In this document: in pieces, positions 53,262 through 61,417 of the stretch | Layout of the letters: each line of letters begins with the position of its first letter | Position numbering within the stretch: position 1 is the first letter of the stretch | DNA from: Streptomyces inhibens | Lineage (GTDB): Bacteria > Actinomycetota > Actinomycetes > Streptomycetales > Streptomycetaceae | DNA: 64,000 nt | Direction of reading: 5' to 3' | Assembly: GCF_003389455.1 (NCBI RefSeq) | Contig: NZ_QUAC01000014.1 | Location: forward strand, 1 to 64,000 | Program-made: the position numbers and the translations under genes | The notes under the pieces: model-generated | The model's database searches: none | Told to the model about the DNA's origin: nothing | Seen by the model: the letters and a program-made list of their open reading frames with translations, nothing else

Positions 53262-54478
53262 TCAGGCCGGCGCCCCCAACGCCAGCCGCGCATCCAGCCA
53301 GTCAAAAACCCGCTGCTCGAACAGCGCGCGGCCCATCGGCTCGCAGTGCAGATGCGCGCCTTCGGCCTCGGAGAAGCGGACCAGCTCCTTGGGGCCCGGC
53401 AGGGCGTCGTACAGGCGCCGCGACGCGCCGGGCCAGAAGCGCTCCCCGTCGGGATCCGTGATGAGCAGCGGGGTGGTGATCTGGTGCGCCACGGGCTCCA
53501 CCGTGTACCGGGAGACCTCGGTGAGCAGGTCGAAGGGGGAGGGGATGCCGTACGGTTTCGCCCGCCAGCGCCACATTGCGGCCAGTGCCGGGTCCTGCTC
53601 CAGGGCCTCGTGCATGACGCGGTCGAAGGTCTCCCGGTCACCGGGATCCCACAGTCCGCGCAGCTCCGGGCCGAGGTTGTGCCACCAACTCTCCGCGACG
53701 TCGCTGACACCAGGATCGGCTACGGCGACGGCGATACGGTGCTCGAACGCGAGCGCGCGCGGCACCCAATAGCCGGCCTGGCTGATGCCGGCCAGCGCCA
53801 TGCGCCGGGCGTCCACGTCGGCGCGGGCGGCCAGGAAGCCCGTGACCGGCGTGATGACCTTTTCCCAGTCGGGGCGGAACGTGACCCCGTGCTCGAACAG
53901 CATGGACTGCTGCCCGGGACCGTCGAACAGCAGCGCACGGTACCCCCGGGCCACCGCCGGTGCGCCGAGGAGTGTCCAGGCAGCGGAGATCGGGCCGTCG
54001 CTGCCGTTGTTGACGATCATCGTCGGCAGGGGGCGCCCGGAACGGCCGGGCGGGCTGACGAGGTACCCCGGGAGCGAGATGTCCTCGTACGGATCGCGAT
54101 CCGCTCGGCGGGCGGTTCCCACGCGGCCGCGAAGCAGTCGAAGCAGTCACGGTGCCCGGCGAAGAGCTCACGCAGCCGCGCCCCCGGGGCGAAGCATGCG
54201 TCGACGGCCACCAAGGCCGTGCCGAAGTATCCGGCCGCCCGCAGGAACGCGTCCCGAGCACTGATTGTCCGCCCGTTGGCAGCGCACTTCTCGGCCTGCT
54301 CGCGGACCCGGCGAGCGAGCGTGGCCCACGTCGAGACCCAGGCCTCCCCGTCGCCGTCCGCCGTGGCGGACGCGGCGGTCAGCACCTCGCCCACGTCCGC
54401 GCCCTGCTGCCACGAGAAACCCAGGGCGAGCAGGATCTCGTAGTTGAACCGTTCGTTCTCGCTGAACCGGTAGGTCAT
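53262..54478 (-). pseudogene. frameshifted alpha/beta hydrolase (FrsA/DUF1100-like)
   Basis: The N-terminal part (from ATG 54478: FSENERFNYEILLALGFSWQ and later GHRDCFDCFAAAWEPPAERI) and the C-terminal part (PYEDISLPGYLVSPPG, nucleophile AGISQAGYW, late His in EAEGAHLHCEP) lie in different frames. They meet near 54095-54110, where removal of one C (ATC-CGT-ACG instead of ATC-CCG-TAC) explains the shift. Joined, they give about 405 residues, normal for FrsA-like hydrolases with a helical N-terminal cap. Either a recent pseudogene or a one-base sequencing error. Confidence 0.75.
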
Positions 54479-54504
54479 GACGACTCCGGTAGGTCATGAC
54501 GACG
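54467..54504. repeat. 19-bp tandem duplication over a start codon
   Basis: CCGGTAGGTCATGACGACT (54467-54485) is followed at once by the same sequence with a final G (54486-54504). The first copy contains the start codon of the frameshifted hydrolase; the second contains a duplicated ATG in another frame. Confidence 0.9.
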
Positions 54505-54772
54505 TTACGACTCCAGGTTCGCCGTACGCACGAACCCTGCCCCGCAGCCGCCCCGCCCGGGAACCGAAGCTGTCCCGCCTGGGACCCGAGGCCTCAGCTC
54601 CAGCGTAGGAGCGGCCACCGCGGATCCGCACGCCGGACCCGCCCCGGCCGGGCGCCGGGGGCGCCGTGGTGCCGTGGCAGCCCGGCACGCGATGCCGGGC
54701 GTCGCAAGGGGGCGGGAGCCGCAAGTACGGCGAGTTTCGCTCGGCGAGTCGCCGCCTGGCATGATCGCGCGC

Positions 54773-55504
54773 ATGGCTGAACGCGTGATTGCCGCATGTG
54801 ACGGCGCCTCGAAAGGAAACCCCGGGCCCGCGGGCTGGGCCTGGGTCGTCGCCGACGGCGACGAAGCTGTCGTCCGCTGGGAGGCCGGCCCACTGGGTAC
54901 CGCGACGAACAACGTCGCGGAACTCACCGCCCTGGAGCGTCTGCTGTCGGCCACCGATCCGGCCGTCCCGATGGAAATCCGGATGGATTCCCAGTACGCC
55001 ATGAAGGCTGTCACCACGTGGCTGCCCGGCTGGAAGCGCAAGGGCTGGAAGACCGCCGCGGGCAAGCCGGTCGCCAATCAGGAACTCGTCGTGCGGATCG
55101 ACGAGCTGCTCACGGGCCGCTCCGTGGAGTTCCGGTACGTGCCCGCGCACCAGGTGGACGGCGACCGGCTCAACGACTTCGCCGACCGGGCCGCCAGCCA
55201 GGCAGCGGTCGTCCAGGAGGCCGCCGGCAGCGCGCTCGGTTCCGCGGAGCCGCCGGCCGCGCCGGACACCGTACGGTCCGGGGGCACCCGCCGCCGCGCC
55301 GCCGGCTCGGCCACGAAGACGGCGCCCTCGTCGCGCCGGAGCACCTCGGGGAACTCCACGCGGACACTCAACGCCAAGTTCCCCGGCCGCTGCCGGTGCG
55401 GGCGCTCCTACGCCGCGGGCGAGACCATCGCCAAGAACCCGGACGGCTGGGGCCACCCCGAATGCCGCGTGGGCGCGGGTGCGGGCGTGGGCGGCGAGGA
55501 CTAG
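54773..55504 (+). CDS. rnhA: ribonuclease HI with Cys-rich C-terminal extension
   Basis: The 243-residue protein has the RNase H core: ACDGASKGNPGPAGWAW (first Asp), NNVAELTALERLL (Glu), RMDSQYAMKAV (second Asp) and DFADRAAS (last Asp). After residue 140 there is an Ala/Ser-rich linker and a C-terminal motif FPGRCRCGRSYAAGETIAKN followed by GWGHPECR, which has three Cys and one His, a possible zinc-binding unit. It degrades RNA in RNA-DNA hybrids. The ATG at 54773 sits at the core start. Confidence 0.88.
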   Translation: MAERVIAACDGASKGNPGPAGWAWVVADGDEAVVRWEAGPLGTATNNVAELTALERLLSATDPAVPMEIRMDSQYAMKAVTTWLPGWKRKGWKTAAGKPVANQELVVRIDELLTGRSVEFRYVPAHQVDGDRLNDFADRAASQAAVVQEAAGSALGSAEPPAAPDTVRSGGTRRRAAGSATKTAPSSRRSTSGNSTRTLNAKFPGRCRCGRSYAAGETIAKNPDGWGHPECRVGAGAGVGGED

Positions 55505-55878
55505 GCCGTTTGGTTCGGATCACCGGACCGATGGTTCGGTGCGCCGTTGACTGGCGAACAACGAACGTCTCGGCCCCGTACCCGCTGTTGTGAGCGAGTA
55601 GTACGGGGCCGGGGCGTTGATGATGCCGGGCGTTCGTGTCAGGTTCAGTCAGCCCTGCGCGGCCTTCGGCGGATCCACGCGGTCGCGCACACGCTTCGCC
55701 GGTCCCAGTGGCGTCGACACCACCAAGCCCGGCCACGAACCTGCCACTACCAGCGCCAGGCGACCGTACAGATGCGACCCTGAGCACAAGAGTGCGTCGC
55801 CGATGGCACCCCAAGACCTGGCCCGCCGCCCATAAGTAGGGTCACCTCACCTGCCCGATCTCTTTCCGAGGTGGCCCC
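55505..55878. other. gap with no recognised feature
   Basis: A 374-bp stretch between RNase HI and the next gene. No frame looks like protein on either strand and I see no clear hairpin or repeat. It must hold the promoter of the gene at 55879. Confidence 0.5.
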
Positions 55879-56400
55879 ATGAGCGAAACGTACTCACCGA
55901 TACCTGAGCTGAATCTGCTCAAAGAGTTTGACGACCAGTACACGGACTTCTACTCGCCAGGATTCGAACTGCGCGAGTACAACAACGATTCATCCTGGTC
56001 GGATTCGGCGAGCCCGGAGTTCTACGATCGGGTGATCCCCTTCGCTCAGGCCACCTCGTCCGGTTCCTTTTACGCGCTGTGGCGTTGCGACGACCGGGCC
56101 GATCTCGCCACCCTGCCCGTCATCCTCTTCGGCGACGAGGGGGATCTCTATGTCAGCGCGCACACTCTGCTGGATCTGTTCCATGACCTCGCCGACGAGG
56201 ATTTCGATGGTCCCGCTCCCGTACGCGAGGAGTACCTCACCACGCGTCGGGCGTACCTCGCCTGGTTGGAGCGGAACTTCGGGCCCACACGGCCCGAACA
56301 CGAGCTGAGTCCCATGGAGGAGTACGGCCGGCGGTTTGCCGACTGGCTGCTGAGCGTCGGATCGGAAGATGCCGCCGATGTCGTGATCGAGAATCTTTGA
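55879..56400 (+). CDS. SUKH-like hypothetical protein
   Basis: A 173-residue acidic protein with FDDQYTDFYSPGFELREYNN, SGSFYALWRCDDRADLATLP and VILFGDEGDLYVSAHTLLDL. The pattern of an aromatic strand followed by LPVILFGDEG resembles the SUKH superfamily (immunity-type), but the match is loose. The composition (Asp/Glu-rich, soluble, no signal) fits that idea. No toxin gene neighbours it. Confidence 0.55.
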   Translation: MSETYSPIPELNLLKEFDDQYTDFYSPGFELREYNNDSSWSDSASPEFYDRVIPFAQATSSGSFYALWRCDDRADLATLPVILFGDEGDLYVSAHTLLDLFHDLADEDFDGPAPVREEYLTTRRAYLAWLERNFGPTRPEHELSPMEEYGRRFADWLLSVGSEDAADVVIENL

Positions 56401-56421
56401 GTGTTGCGAAGTGCCCCGCGC

Positions 56422-56589
56422 CTAGGAGTTGTCGTCAAAGGGTGGGGTGGGCGCGCTGAGCCCGGTGTACGCCGCGACCTCGCTGATCGTGTAGCGGTCC
56501 TGGCCGTCGGGGCGCGGATGGTCCGGCCCCGTGGAGACTCAGATGTCCACGGCCGGGGACTTCACGGGGGTGCTGTCGATCACCGTCAT
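56422..56589 (-). pseudogene. 5' remnant of a MerR-family regulator gene
   Basis: From ATG 56589 the minus strand reads MTVIDSTPVKSPAVDI, then a TGA (56539-56541), then in the same frame HPRPDGQDRYTISEVAAYTG and LSAPTPPFDDNS before TAG. TISEVAAYTGLSA is the start of the MerR helix-turn-helix (normally continuing HTLRWYE). The rest is gone. A strong palindrome survives just upstream. Confidence 0.6.
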
Positions 56590-56607
56590 GCCAGCCATGT
56601 TGGAACG

Positions 56608-56634
56608 TTCAAGGGCACTTGAAGCAAGTGCCCT
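56608..56634. promoter_or_regulatory. overlapping palindromes, probable MerR operator
   Basis: TTCAAG-GGCA-CTTGAA (56608-56623) overlaps a longer perfect inverted repeat with arms AGGGCACTTG and CAAGTGCCCT around a 3-base loop (56612-56634). It is 20-45 bp upstream of the dead merR start, the usual place for a MerR-type operator, and could instead be a hairpin. Confidence 0.5.
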
Positions 56635-56801
56635 CCGCGCGGAGCCTCCTGGGCCGGCCGCGTCCGCCGAACCGAACGCTCGGCGGACTCCGCTGCCATG
56701 CGGTACCGGTCGACGGCCGTGATCCACCATCCGAGATCACTTTGACGACAGGGCCTGGGTCGAACGTCGGCGGGCGGCAGTTGCCGTCGGCGGGCGTCCG
56801 G

Positions 56802-57656
56802 TTACGCGTGCTCGGTGAGCTTCCGTACGGCCGTCTCGGCGGTCGCATCGTCGGGCAGGTAGCACAGGAAGTGGTGTCCGGGCTCGTCGAGGGCGGCCAG
56901 CTTCACGTACCGCAGGCGAAGTTCGCCCGCCGTAGGGTGCCGGAAGTGCCGCACCGCGGGTTGGTAGACCGCTGTCTCCCGCCGGCCGTACCAGCGTGCC
57001 GCGTCCGGATCCTGGGTGATCTCGCCGGCGATCTCCGCGTAGCGCCGGTCGTCCGGGTGCCGGGCGGCGTGGGCGCGGAACTGGCCCAACAGGCCGCGTG
57101 CTTCGGACTCCCAGTCCACGAGCAGGGCGCGCGCCGGTGCCCAGCGGAACACCAGCCACGGCAGGTTGCGCTGCTTCGAGGGAAGGCGCGCGGGGTCGGT
57201 CAGCAGCGCGGCGTATCCGGCGTTCCAGGCCAGCAGGTCCCAGTGCGGATCGATGACCACGGCCGGATTCGGCGATACCGACTCCACCAGCGACCGCAGG
57301 TTCTGTGAGACCCAGCCCGGCGGCGTGCCGGCCGGTTGGACGTCCTCGACGAAGGACAGGACATGCGCGGTCTCGGCCCCGTCCAGTCGCAACGCCCGCG
57401 CCACCGCACGCAGCACCTGCTCCGACGTACGCACCCGGCCCTGCTCCAACCACGCGTACCAGGAGCTGCTGATGCCGGCCCGTTCGGCCACCTCGTCGCG
57501 GCGCAGCCCGGGGGTACGCCGGCGCGGCGCCACCGGCAGGCCCAGTTCGGCGGGGGCCAGCCGCTCCCGTCGGGACCGCAGGAAGGCGCCGAGCTCTTTG
57601 CGCAGCGTACTTGCCGTGTTCCCTGCGCCGGACGGCGTTTCCCTGACGACGCCCAT
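56802..57656 (-). CDS. MmyB-type helix-turn-helix regulator
   Basis: The 284-residue protein has an N-terminal XRE helix-turn-helix (LGAFLRSRRERLAPAELGLP, then TPGLRRDEVAERAGISSSWY and AWLEQGR) and a C-terminal MmyB-like ligand-binding domain (VVIDPHWDLLAWNAGYAAL and the closing DEPGHHFLCYLPDDATAETA). This family binds fatty acid-like ligands in some members. Start at ATG 57656 (GVVRETPSG). Divergent from an MFS exporter, which it probably controls. Confidence 0.9.
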   Translation of the reverse strand: MGVVRETPSGAGNTASTLRKELGAFLRSRRERLAPAELGLPVAPRRRTPGLRRDEVAERAGISSSWYAWLEQGRVRTSEQVLRAVARALRLDGAETAHVLSFVEDVQPAGTPPGWVSQNLRSLVESVSPNPAVVIDPHWDLLAWNAGYAALLTDPARLPSKQRNLPWLVFRWAPARALLVDWESEARGLLGQFRAHAARHPDDRRYAEIAGEITQDPDAARWYGRRETAVYQPAVRHFRHPTAGELRLRYVKLAALDEPGHHFLCYLPDDATAETAVRKLTEHA

Positions 57657-57802
57657 TGCGTCTTCGTCTCCTCTGTCCGCGGATGTCCTGCACGACAAAG
57701 TGTGAGCGATGGTGATCGCTTGAGGCGAATATCCGGACGACGCGAGTGGTGGGCTGGGGAAGGCCCGGGGAAGCGCCGGGCGACGACAAGGAGCGACCCT
57801 TC

Positions 57803-59008
57803 GTGTTCACCACGTCCACCACTACCTCTACCTCTACCTCTATCCCTGTCCCGACCCCAACTACTGCCGGTTTACCGACGCGTTCGCTGCGGCTGCTGCG
57901 GCTGGCCGGGCTGATCAGCAACTTCGACCGCTTCTGTATCGCGCCGATGCTGATGCTCATCGCGGACCAACTCGGCGCCACTATTTCGACGGTGGCGCTC
58001 GCAGCCGGCGTCTACTACCTCTGCTACGGCCTGATGCAGCCGGTGTGGGGGATCGCCAGTGACCGGATGGGCCGGATCCGCGTCATGCGGTTCTCCCTTG
58101 CGGCAGGCGCCCTCGCCGCGCTGCTCTCCACGCTCGCCCCGAACGCCACCGTCCTGATCGTGGCCCGGGCGCTCTCCGGAGCCTGCTTCGCCGCCTGCAT
58201 CCCCGCCTCGCTGAGCCACATCGGCGACGTCGTCCCCGCCGAGGGACGCCAGCGCCCGCTCAGTGATCTGATGACCGCGTTCTCCCTGGGTACGGCGCTG
58301 GGCACGCTCCTGGCCGGAGCGCTGGCGCACTTCATCAGCTGGCGCCTGGTCTTCTTCCTGCCGGCCCTGCTCGCGGCGTATCTCTTCCGGGCGCTGCGCC
58401 GCCTCCCCGAACCGGAACGCGTGCCCGCCGGCTCCCTGTTGGCCCCCTTCCGCATCGTACTCGGGTCGGGGTGGATGTGGTACGTCATGGCCGTCGCCCT
58501 GCTCGAAGGCGCCGTGCTGCTGGGCTTCTTGACGTATCTGGCGCCGGCGCTGGAGGCCCGGGGTGTGCCGACCGCGGTGGCCGGTGCGGTGTCGGCGCTG
58601 TACGGCGTCGGGGCCATGGTGTGCGCGCAGTGGGTCAAGAGGCTGGTGGGCCGGTGGAGCCCTGCCAGGCTGATCGTGGCCGGCGGGGCGCAAGCCGCCG
58701 TGGCCTACACAGTTGCCACCGTGAGTCAGTCGCTCCCGGCACTGGCGGTCACCGCGCTGCTGCTGGGCGCCGGCTGGTCGTTCCTGCACACCACGGTCCA
58801 GGCGTGGGCGACCGCGGTGGCCCCGACGGCCCGAGCCACCGGCGTCGCGATGTTCGGCGTCAGCCTCTACGGCGGCAGCGCGGTGGCGAGCGGCCTGACG
58901 GCGGCCGCTGCCGGCAGCCATGCGTACGGCCTCATCTTCCTGGTCGCCGCCGTACTGACGATTCCGCTGACCGTCGCGGCCGCCATCGGGCGGGCTCGAT
59001 GGCGATGA
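57803..59008 (+). CDS. MFS transporter (12-TM, DHA1-like)
   Basis: The 401-residue protein has about 12 hydrophobic segments with motif A-like GIASDRMGRIRVMRFS between segments 2 and 3 and GTALGTLLAGALAHF in segment 5. The N-terminus is a Thr/Ser/Pro run (FTTSTTTSTSTSIPVPTPTT) before the first membrane segment. Start chosen at GTG 57803 because AAGGAG lies eight bases upstream. The likely role is small-molecule efflux under the divergent MmyB-type regulator. Confidence 0.88.
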   Translation: MFTTSTTTSTSTSIPVPTPTTAGLPTRSLRLLRLAGLISNFDRFCIAPMLMLIADQLGATISTVALAAGVYYLCYGLMQPVWGIASDRMGRIRVMRFSLAAGALAALLSTLAPNATVLIVARALSGACFAACIPASLSHIGDVVPAEGRQRPLSDLMTAFSLGTALGTLLAGALAHFISWRLVFFLPALLAAYLFRALRRLPEPERVPAGSLLAPFRIVLGSGWMWYVMAVALLEGAVLLGFLTYLAPALEARGVPTAVAGAVSALYGVGAMVCAQWVKRLVGRWSPARLIVAGGAQAAVAYTVATVSQSLPALAVTALLLGAGWSFLHTTVQAWATAVAPTARATGVAMFGVSLYGGSAVASGLTAAAAGSHAYGLIFLVAAVLTIPLTVAAAIGRARWR

Positions 59009-59282
59009 CGTGATCTCGTGGGATCGGATCGAGGTCTGCGTCGACGAGCACCAGGCGGGTGACCAACTGGGGCTGTGAGCCGGTCGTTTGATGCCGTGCC
59101 CGCCCGAGCAAGTCGATCAGTAGTGAACGCCGGGCGGGCCGTGGTGGGCGAGCTGCCACTCCGGCTAAGGAGGCGGCGAAGTCGAACTCAGACCGGGCAC
59201 GGATATGCGAGCCGAGCGTCCAGACATCGGCGAGCGGCATCGCACTCGGCCTGCTGCCCCGTCAGCTCGGCCTGCTGCCCCG

Positions 59283-59864
59283 TCAGAGCTCCGCCTCGAT
59301 CGCGCCACGGAGCAGCTCATGCGCGCGCTGGAGCGACGTGGTGCCGCTCAGCCAACGTTCGCTGAGGCCCTCGACCAGGGCGGTGAGCCGCTCGGCCGCA
59401 TCGTACGCGTCGGTCTCGCGGCCGGGTCGGTCGACCGTATCGACCGCCTGTGCCTGCGCCTGCCGTATGAGGTGTGCGAGGTCGTCGATCCACTCACGTG
59501 TCGCAGCGGCCAGCAGTTCCCGCAGGTCCGGATCAAAGACGGCGGTGGCGCGCAACTCGCCCCAGGCGGCGCTGTTCTCCCTGACCTGGGGAGTGTCCTG
59601 CAACTCCAGCAGCAGCATCTCGGTGAGCTGCGTACGGGGATCGTCGGAGGCTTCCAGGGCGGCGTCGGTGTAGCGGACCGCGCGCCGGCTGATGAACTCC
59701 AGCGTGCGTCGCAGCAGGCCGGCGCGATCCTTGAAGTGGTAGTAGATCAGCGCGGTCGAGACACCGGCCTCCGCGGAAACCTCCTCGACCCGCAGCCCAC
59801 GCACGCCACGCCGGGCGATCAGCCGGGCGGCGGCTTCGAGGATCTGGGTGGGCCTGTCCGGCAT
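59283..59864 (-). CDS. TetR-family transcriptional regulator
   Basis: The 193-residue protein has the TetR helix-turn-helix ILEAAARLIARRGVRGLRVE followed by EVSAEAGVSTALIYYHFKDR and a C-terminal ligand domain. It is divergent from the deiminase-like lipoprotein gene, with a TGAC-N10-GTCA operator in the gap, so it probably represses both. The preceding 59009-59282 gap holds nothing I can name. Confidence 0.92.
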   Translation of the reverse strand: MPDRPTQILEAAARLIARRGVRGLRVEEVSAEAGVSTALIYYHFKDRAGLLRRTLEFISRRAVRYTDAALEASDDPRTQLTEMLLLELQDTPQVRENSAAWGELRATAVFDPDLRELLAAATREWIDDLAHLIRQAQAQAVDTVDRPGRETDAYDAAERLTALVEGLSERWLSGTTSLQRAHELLRGAIEAEL

Positions 59865-59927
59865 CGAATGCTCCCGCTATCCGAAGGATCAAAGTATCTG
59901 ACGTCCGATCATGCCCTACCATGGGCC

Positions 59928-59945
59928 TGACCAAAATTTCAGTCA
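59928..59945. promoter_or_regulatory. TetR operator, TGACCAAAATTTCAGTCA
   Basis: An 18-bp near-palindrome (TGAC outer arms, AAATT centre), between the TetR start (59864) and the deiminase start (59957). AT-rich centres with TGAC/GTCA ends are typical of this TetR subgroup. Its position argues against an upstream ATG at 59921 for the deiminase. Confidence 0.6.
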
Positions 59946-59956
59946 GGTGGTTGATC

Positions 59957-61096
59957 GTGCGAATATCCAGACGTCGAACACTGCACGCTGCGGTCGCCGC
60001 CGCGCTCGGCGGGGGATTGAGCGCCTGCCGTACGCCGGACGGCAGCGAGCCTGCGCCGGGCGGCGGCAGCACCGCCCCGTCAGACGCACCGCCGGCCGGC
60101 GGATGGCGGCTGCCCGACGAGGCGCACCCGCACCGGTCGACGTATATGGCATGGCCCACCCGGAAGATCTGGGGGCCGGACATCGCCGGTGTGCGGGACG
60201 ACATCGCACGCATCGCGCGGACGATCGCGGAGTTCGAGCCGGTGGTCCTTCTGGCAAATGGCCCGGACGTGAAGGTGGCGCGGCAGGCCTGCGGGTCAGG
60301 GGTGGAGGTCGTCCCGACTCCGGTGGACGACCTGTGGATGCGCGACAGCGGACCGCTCTTCGTACTCGGGCCCGACGGCATCGCCGGAGTCGACCTCAAC
60401 TTCAACGGCTGGGGCAACAAGCAGGACCACGGCCGCGACAGCCAGGTCGCCCGCCGGATCCTGGACGACGCGCACCTCACCAGGGTCAAGGCGCCGATCA
60501 CGGGCGAGGGCGGCGCGCTGGAGGTCGACGGCAGGGGCACCCTGCTGGCGACCGAGAGTTCCCTGGTCAACGACGCCCGCAATCCCGGCAGGTCCCGCGA
60601 CGACATCGAGCGGGCCCTCAAGAATCTGGTCGGCGCCACCACGGTGATCTGGGTGAAGGGCGTCAAGGGCAAAGACATCACGGACTACCACATCGACGCG
60701 CTGGCACGCTTCTCCGAACCGGGTGTCGTGGTCATCAGCGCACCGGACGAGGACGCTCCCCGGGACGTCTGGACCGAGGCCTACGACCAGGCGCGCGAGG
60801 TGCTGGACAGGGCTGTCGATGCCAGGGGGAAGCGTCTCGACGTCGTCGAGCTGCCCGAGCCGGTCCACATCGGCCGCCGCGGGGACGGATTCCTGGCCTG
60901 CTACGTCAACTATTACGTGGTCAATGGCGCGGTCGTCATGCCTCGCTTCGGCGACAAGAAGGCCGACAGCAACGCCGCGTCCATCGTGCGCGAGTTGTAC
61001 CCGGGCCGGGATGTTGTGCAACTGCCCGTTGACACTCTTGGGGAGGGTGGCGGCGGGATTCACTGCTCCACGCAGCAACTGCCCAAGGTCGGTTGA
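59957..61096 (+). CDS. agmatine deiminase-like (PAD_porph) Tat lipoprotein
   Basis: The 379-residue protein starts with a twin-arginine signal (SRRRTLHAAVAAALGGG) and a lipobox LSAC, so it is predicted to be exported folded and lipid-anchored. The body is the peptidyl-arginine/agmatine deiminase fold: PTPVDDLWMRDSGPLFV, NFNGWGNKQDH, GEGGALEVDG, TDYHIDALARF and the catalytic Cys in GGGGIHCSTQQLP. It would convert agmatine or a similar guanidino compound to the ureido form. GTG 59957 is preferred over ATG 59921, which would precede the operator. Controlled by the divergent TetR protein. Confidence 0.87.
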   Translation: MRISRRRTLHAAVAAALGGGLSACRTPDGSEPAPGGGSTAPSDAPPAGGWRLPDEAHPHRSTYMAWPTRKIWGPDIAGVRDDIARIARTIAEFEPVVLLANGPDVKVARQACGSGVEVVPTPVDDLWMRDSGPLFVLGPDGIAGVDLNFNGWGNKQDHGRDSQVARRILDDAHLTRVKAPITGEGGALEVDGRGTLLATESSLVNDARNPGRSRDDIERALKNLVGATTVIWVKGVKGKDITDYHIDALARFSEPGVVVISAPDEDAPRDVWTEAYDQAREVLDRAVDARGKRLDVVELPEPVHIGRRGDGFLACYVNYYVVNGAVVMPRFGDKKADSNAASIVRELYPGRDVVQLPVDTLGEGGGGIHCSTQQLPKVG

Positions 61097-61253
61097 ACTG
61101 CCGCTGAATCGGCCGCCGTAGCGATCCGTGAACACCACGGCATTTCGGTCACTGTGTTCGAGGATGAAGCCTCAGGCATGGGGAGCAGTTTTCAGGCACG
61201 GACATACGGACACATACGAAGACATCGAGGAAGGATGGAGACGAGCCATCGGG

Positions 61254-61323
61254 CGGCCGGATGGCTGGACGGCCGGTTGGTTGGACGACCGGATAGTTGG
61301 ACGGCCGGTTGGCTTGACGGCCG
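61254..61323. repeat. four and a half tandem copies of a 16-bp unit
   Basis: Unit close to CGGCCGGTTGGTTGGA at 61254, 61270, 61286 and 61302, followed by a partial CGGCCG. It lies in the 320-bp gap between the deiminase and the gene at 61418. The unit length equals that of the repeats at 40000-40250, but the sequence differs. Confidence 0.85.
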
Positions 61324-61417
61324 CCCGTTCGCCCGCCGCCACGATGACCTGTCTCGTCACCGCTCTCGTCACCGCAGTTCAGCCAGTTGTCCCACTCACC
61401 CCCCCCAGGAGTCACCC

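Noticed and set aside
58932-59240. Minus-strand frame between the MFS and TetR genes
   Set aside because: It overlaps the MFS 3' end and reads as low-complexity Arg/Pro text.
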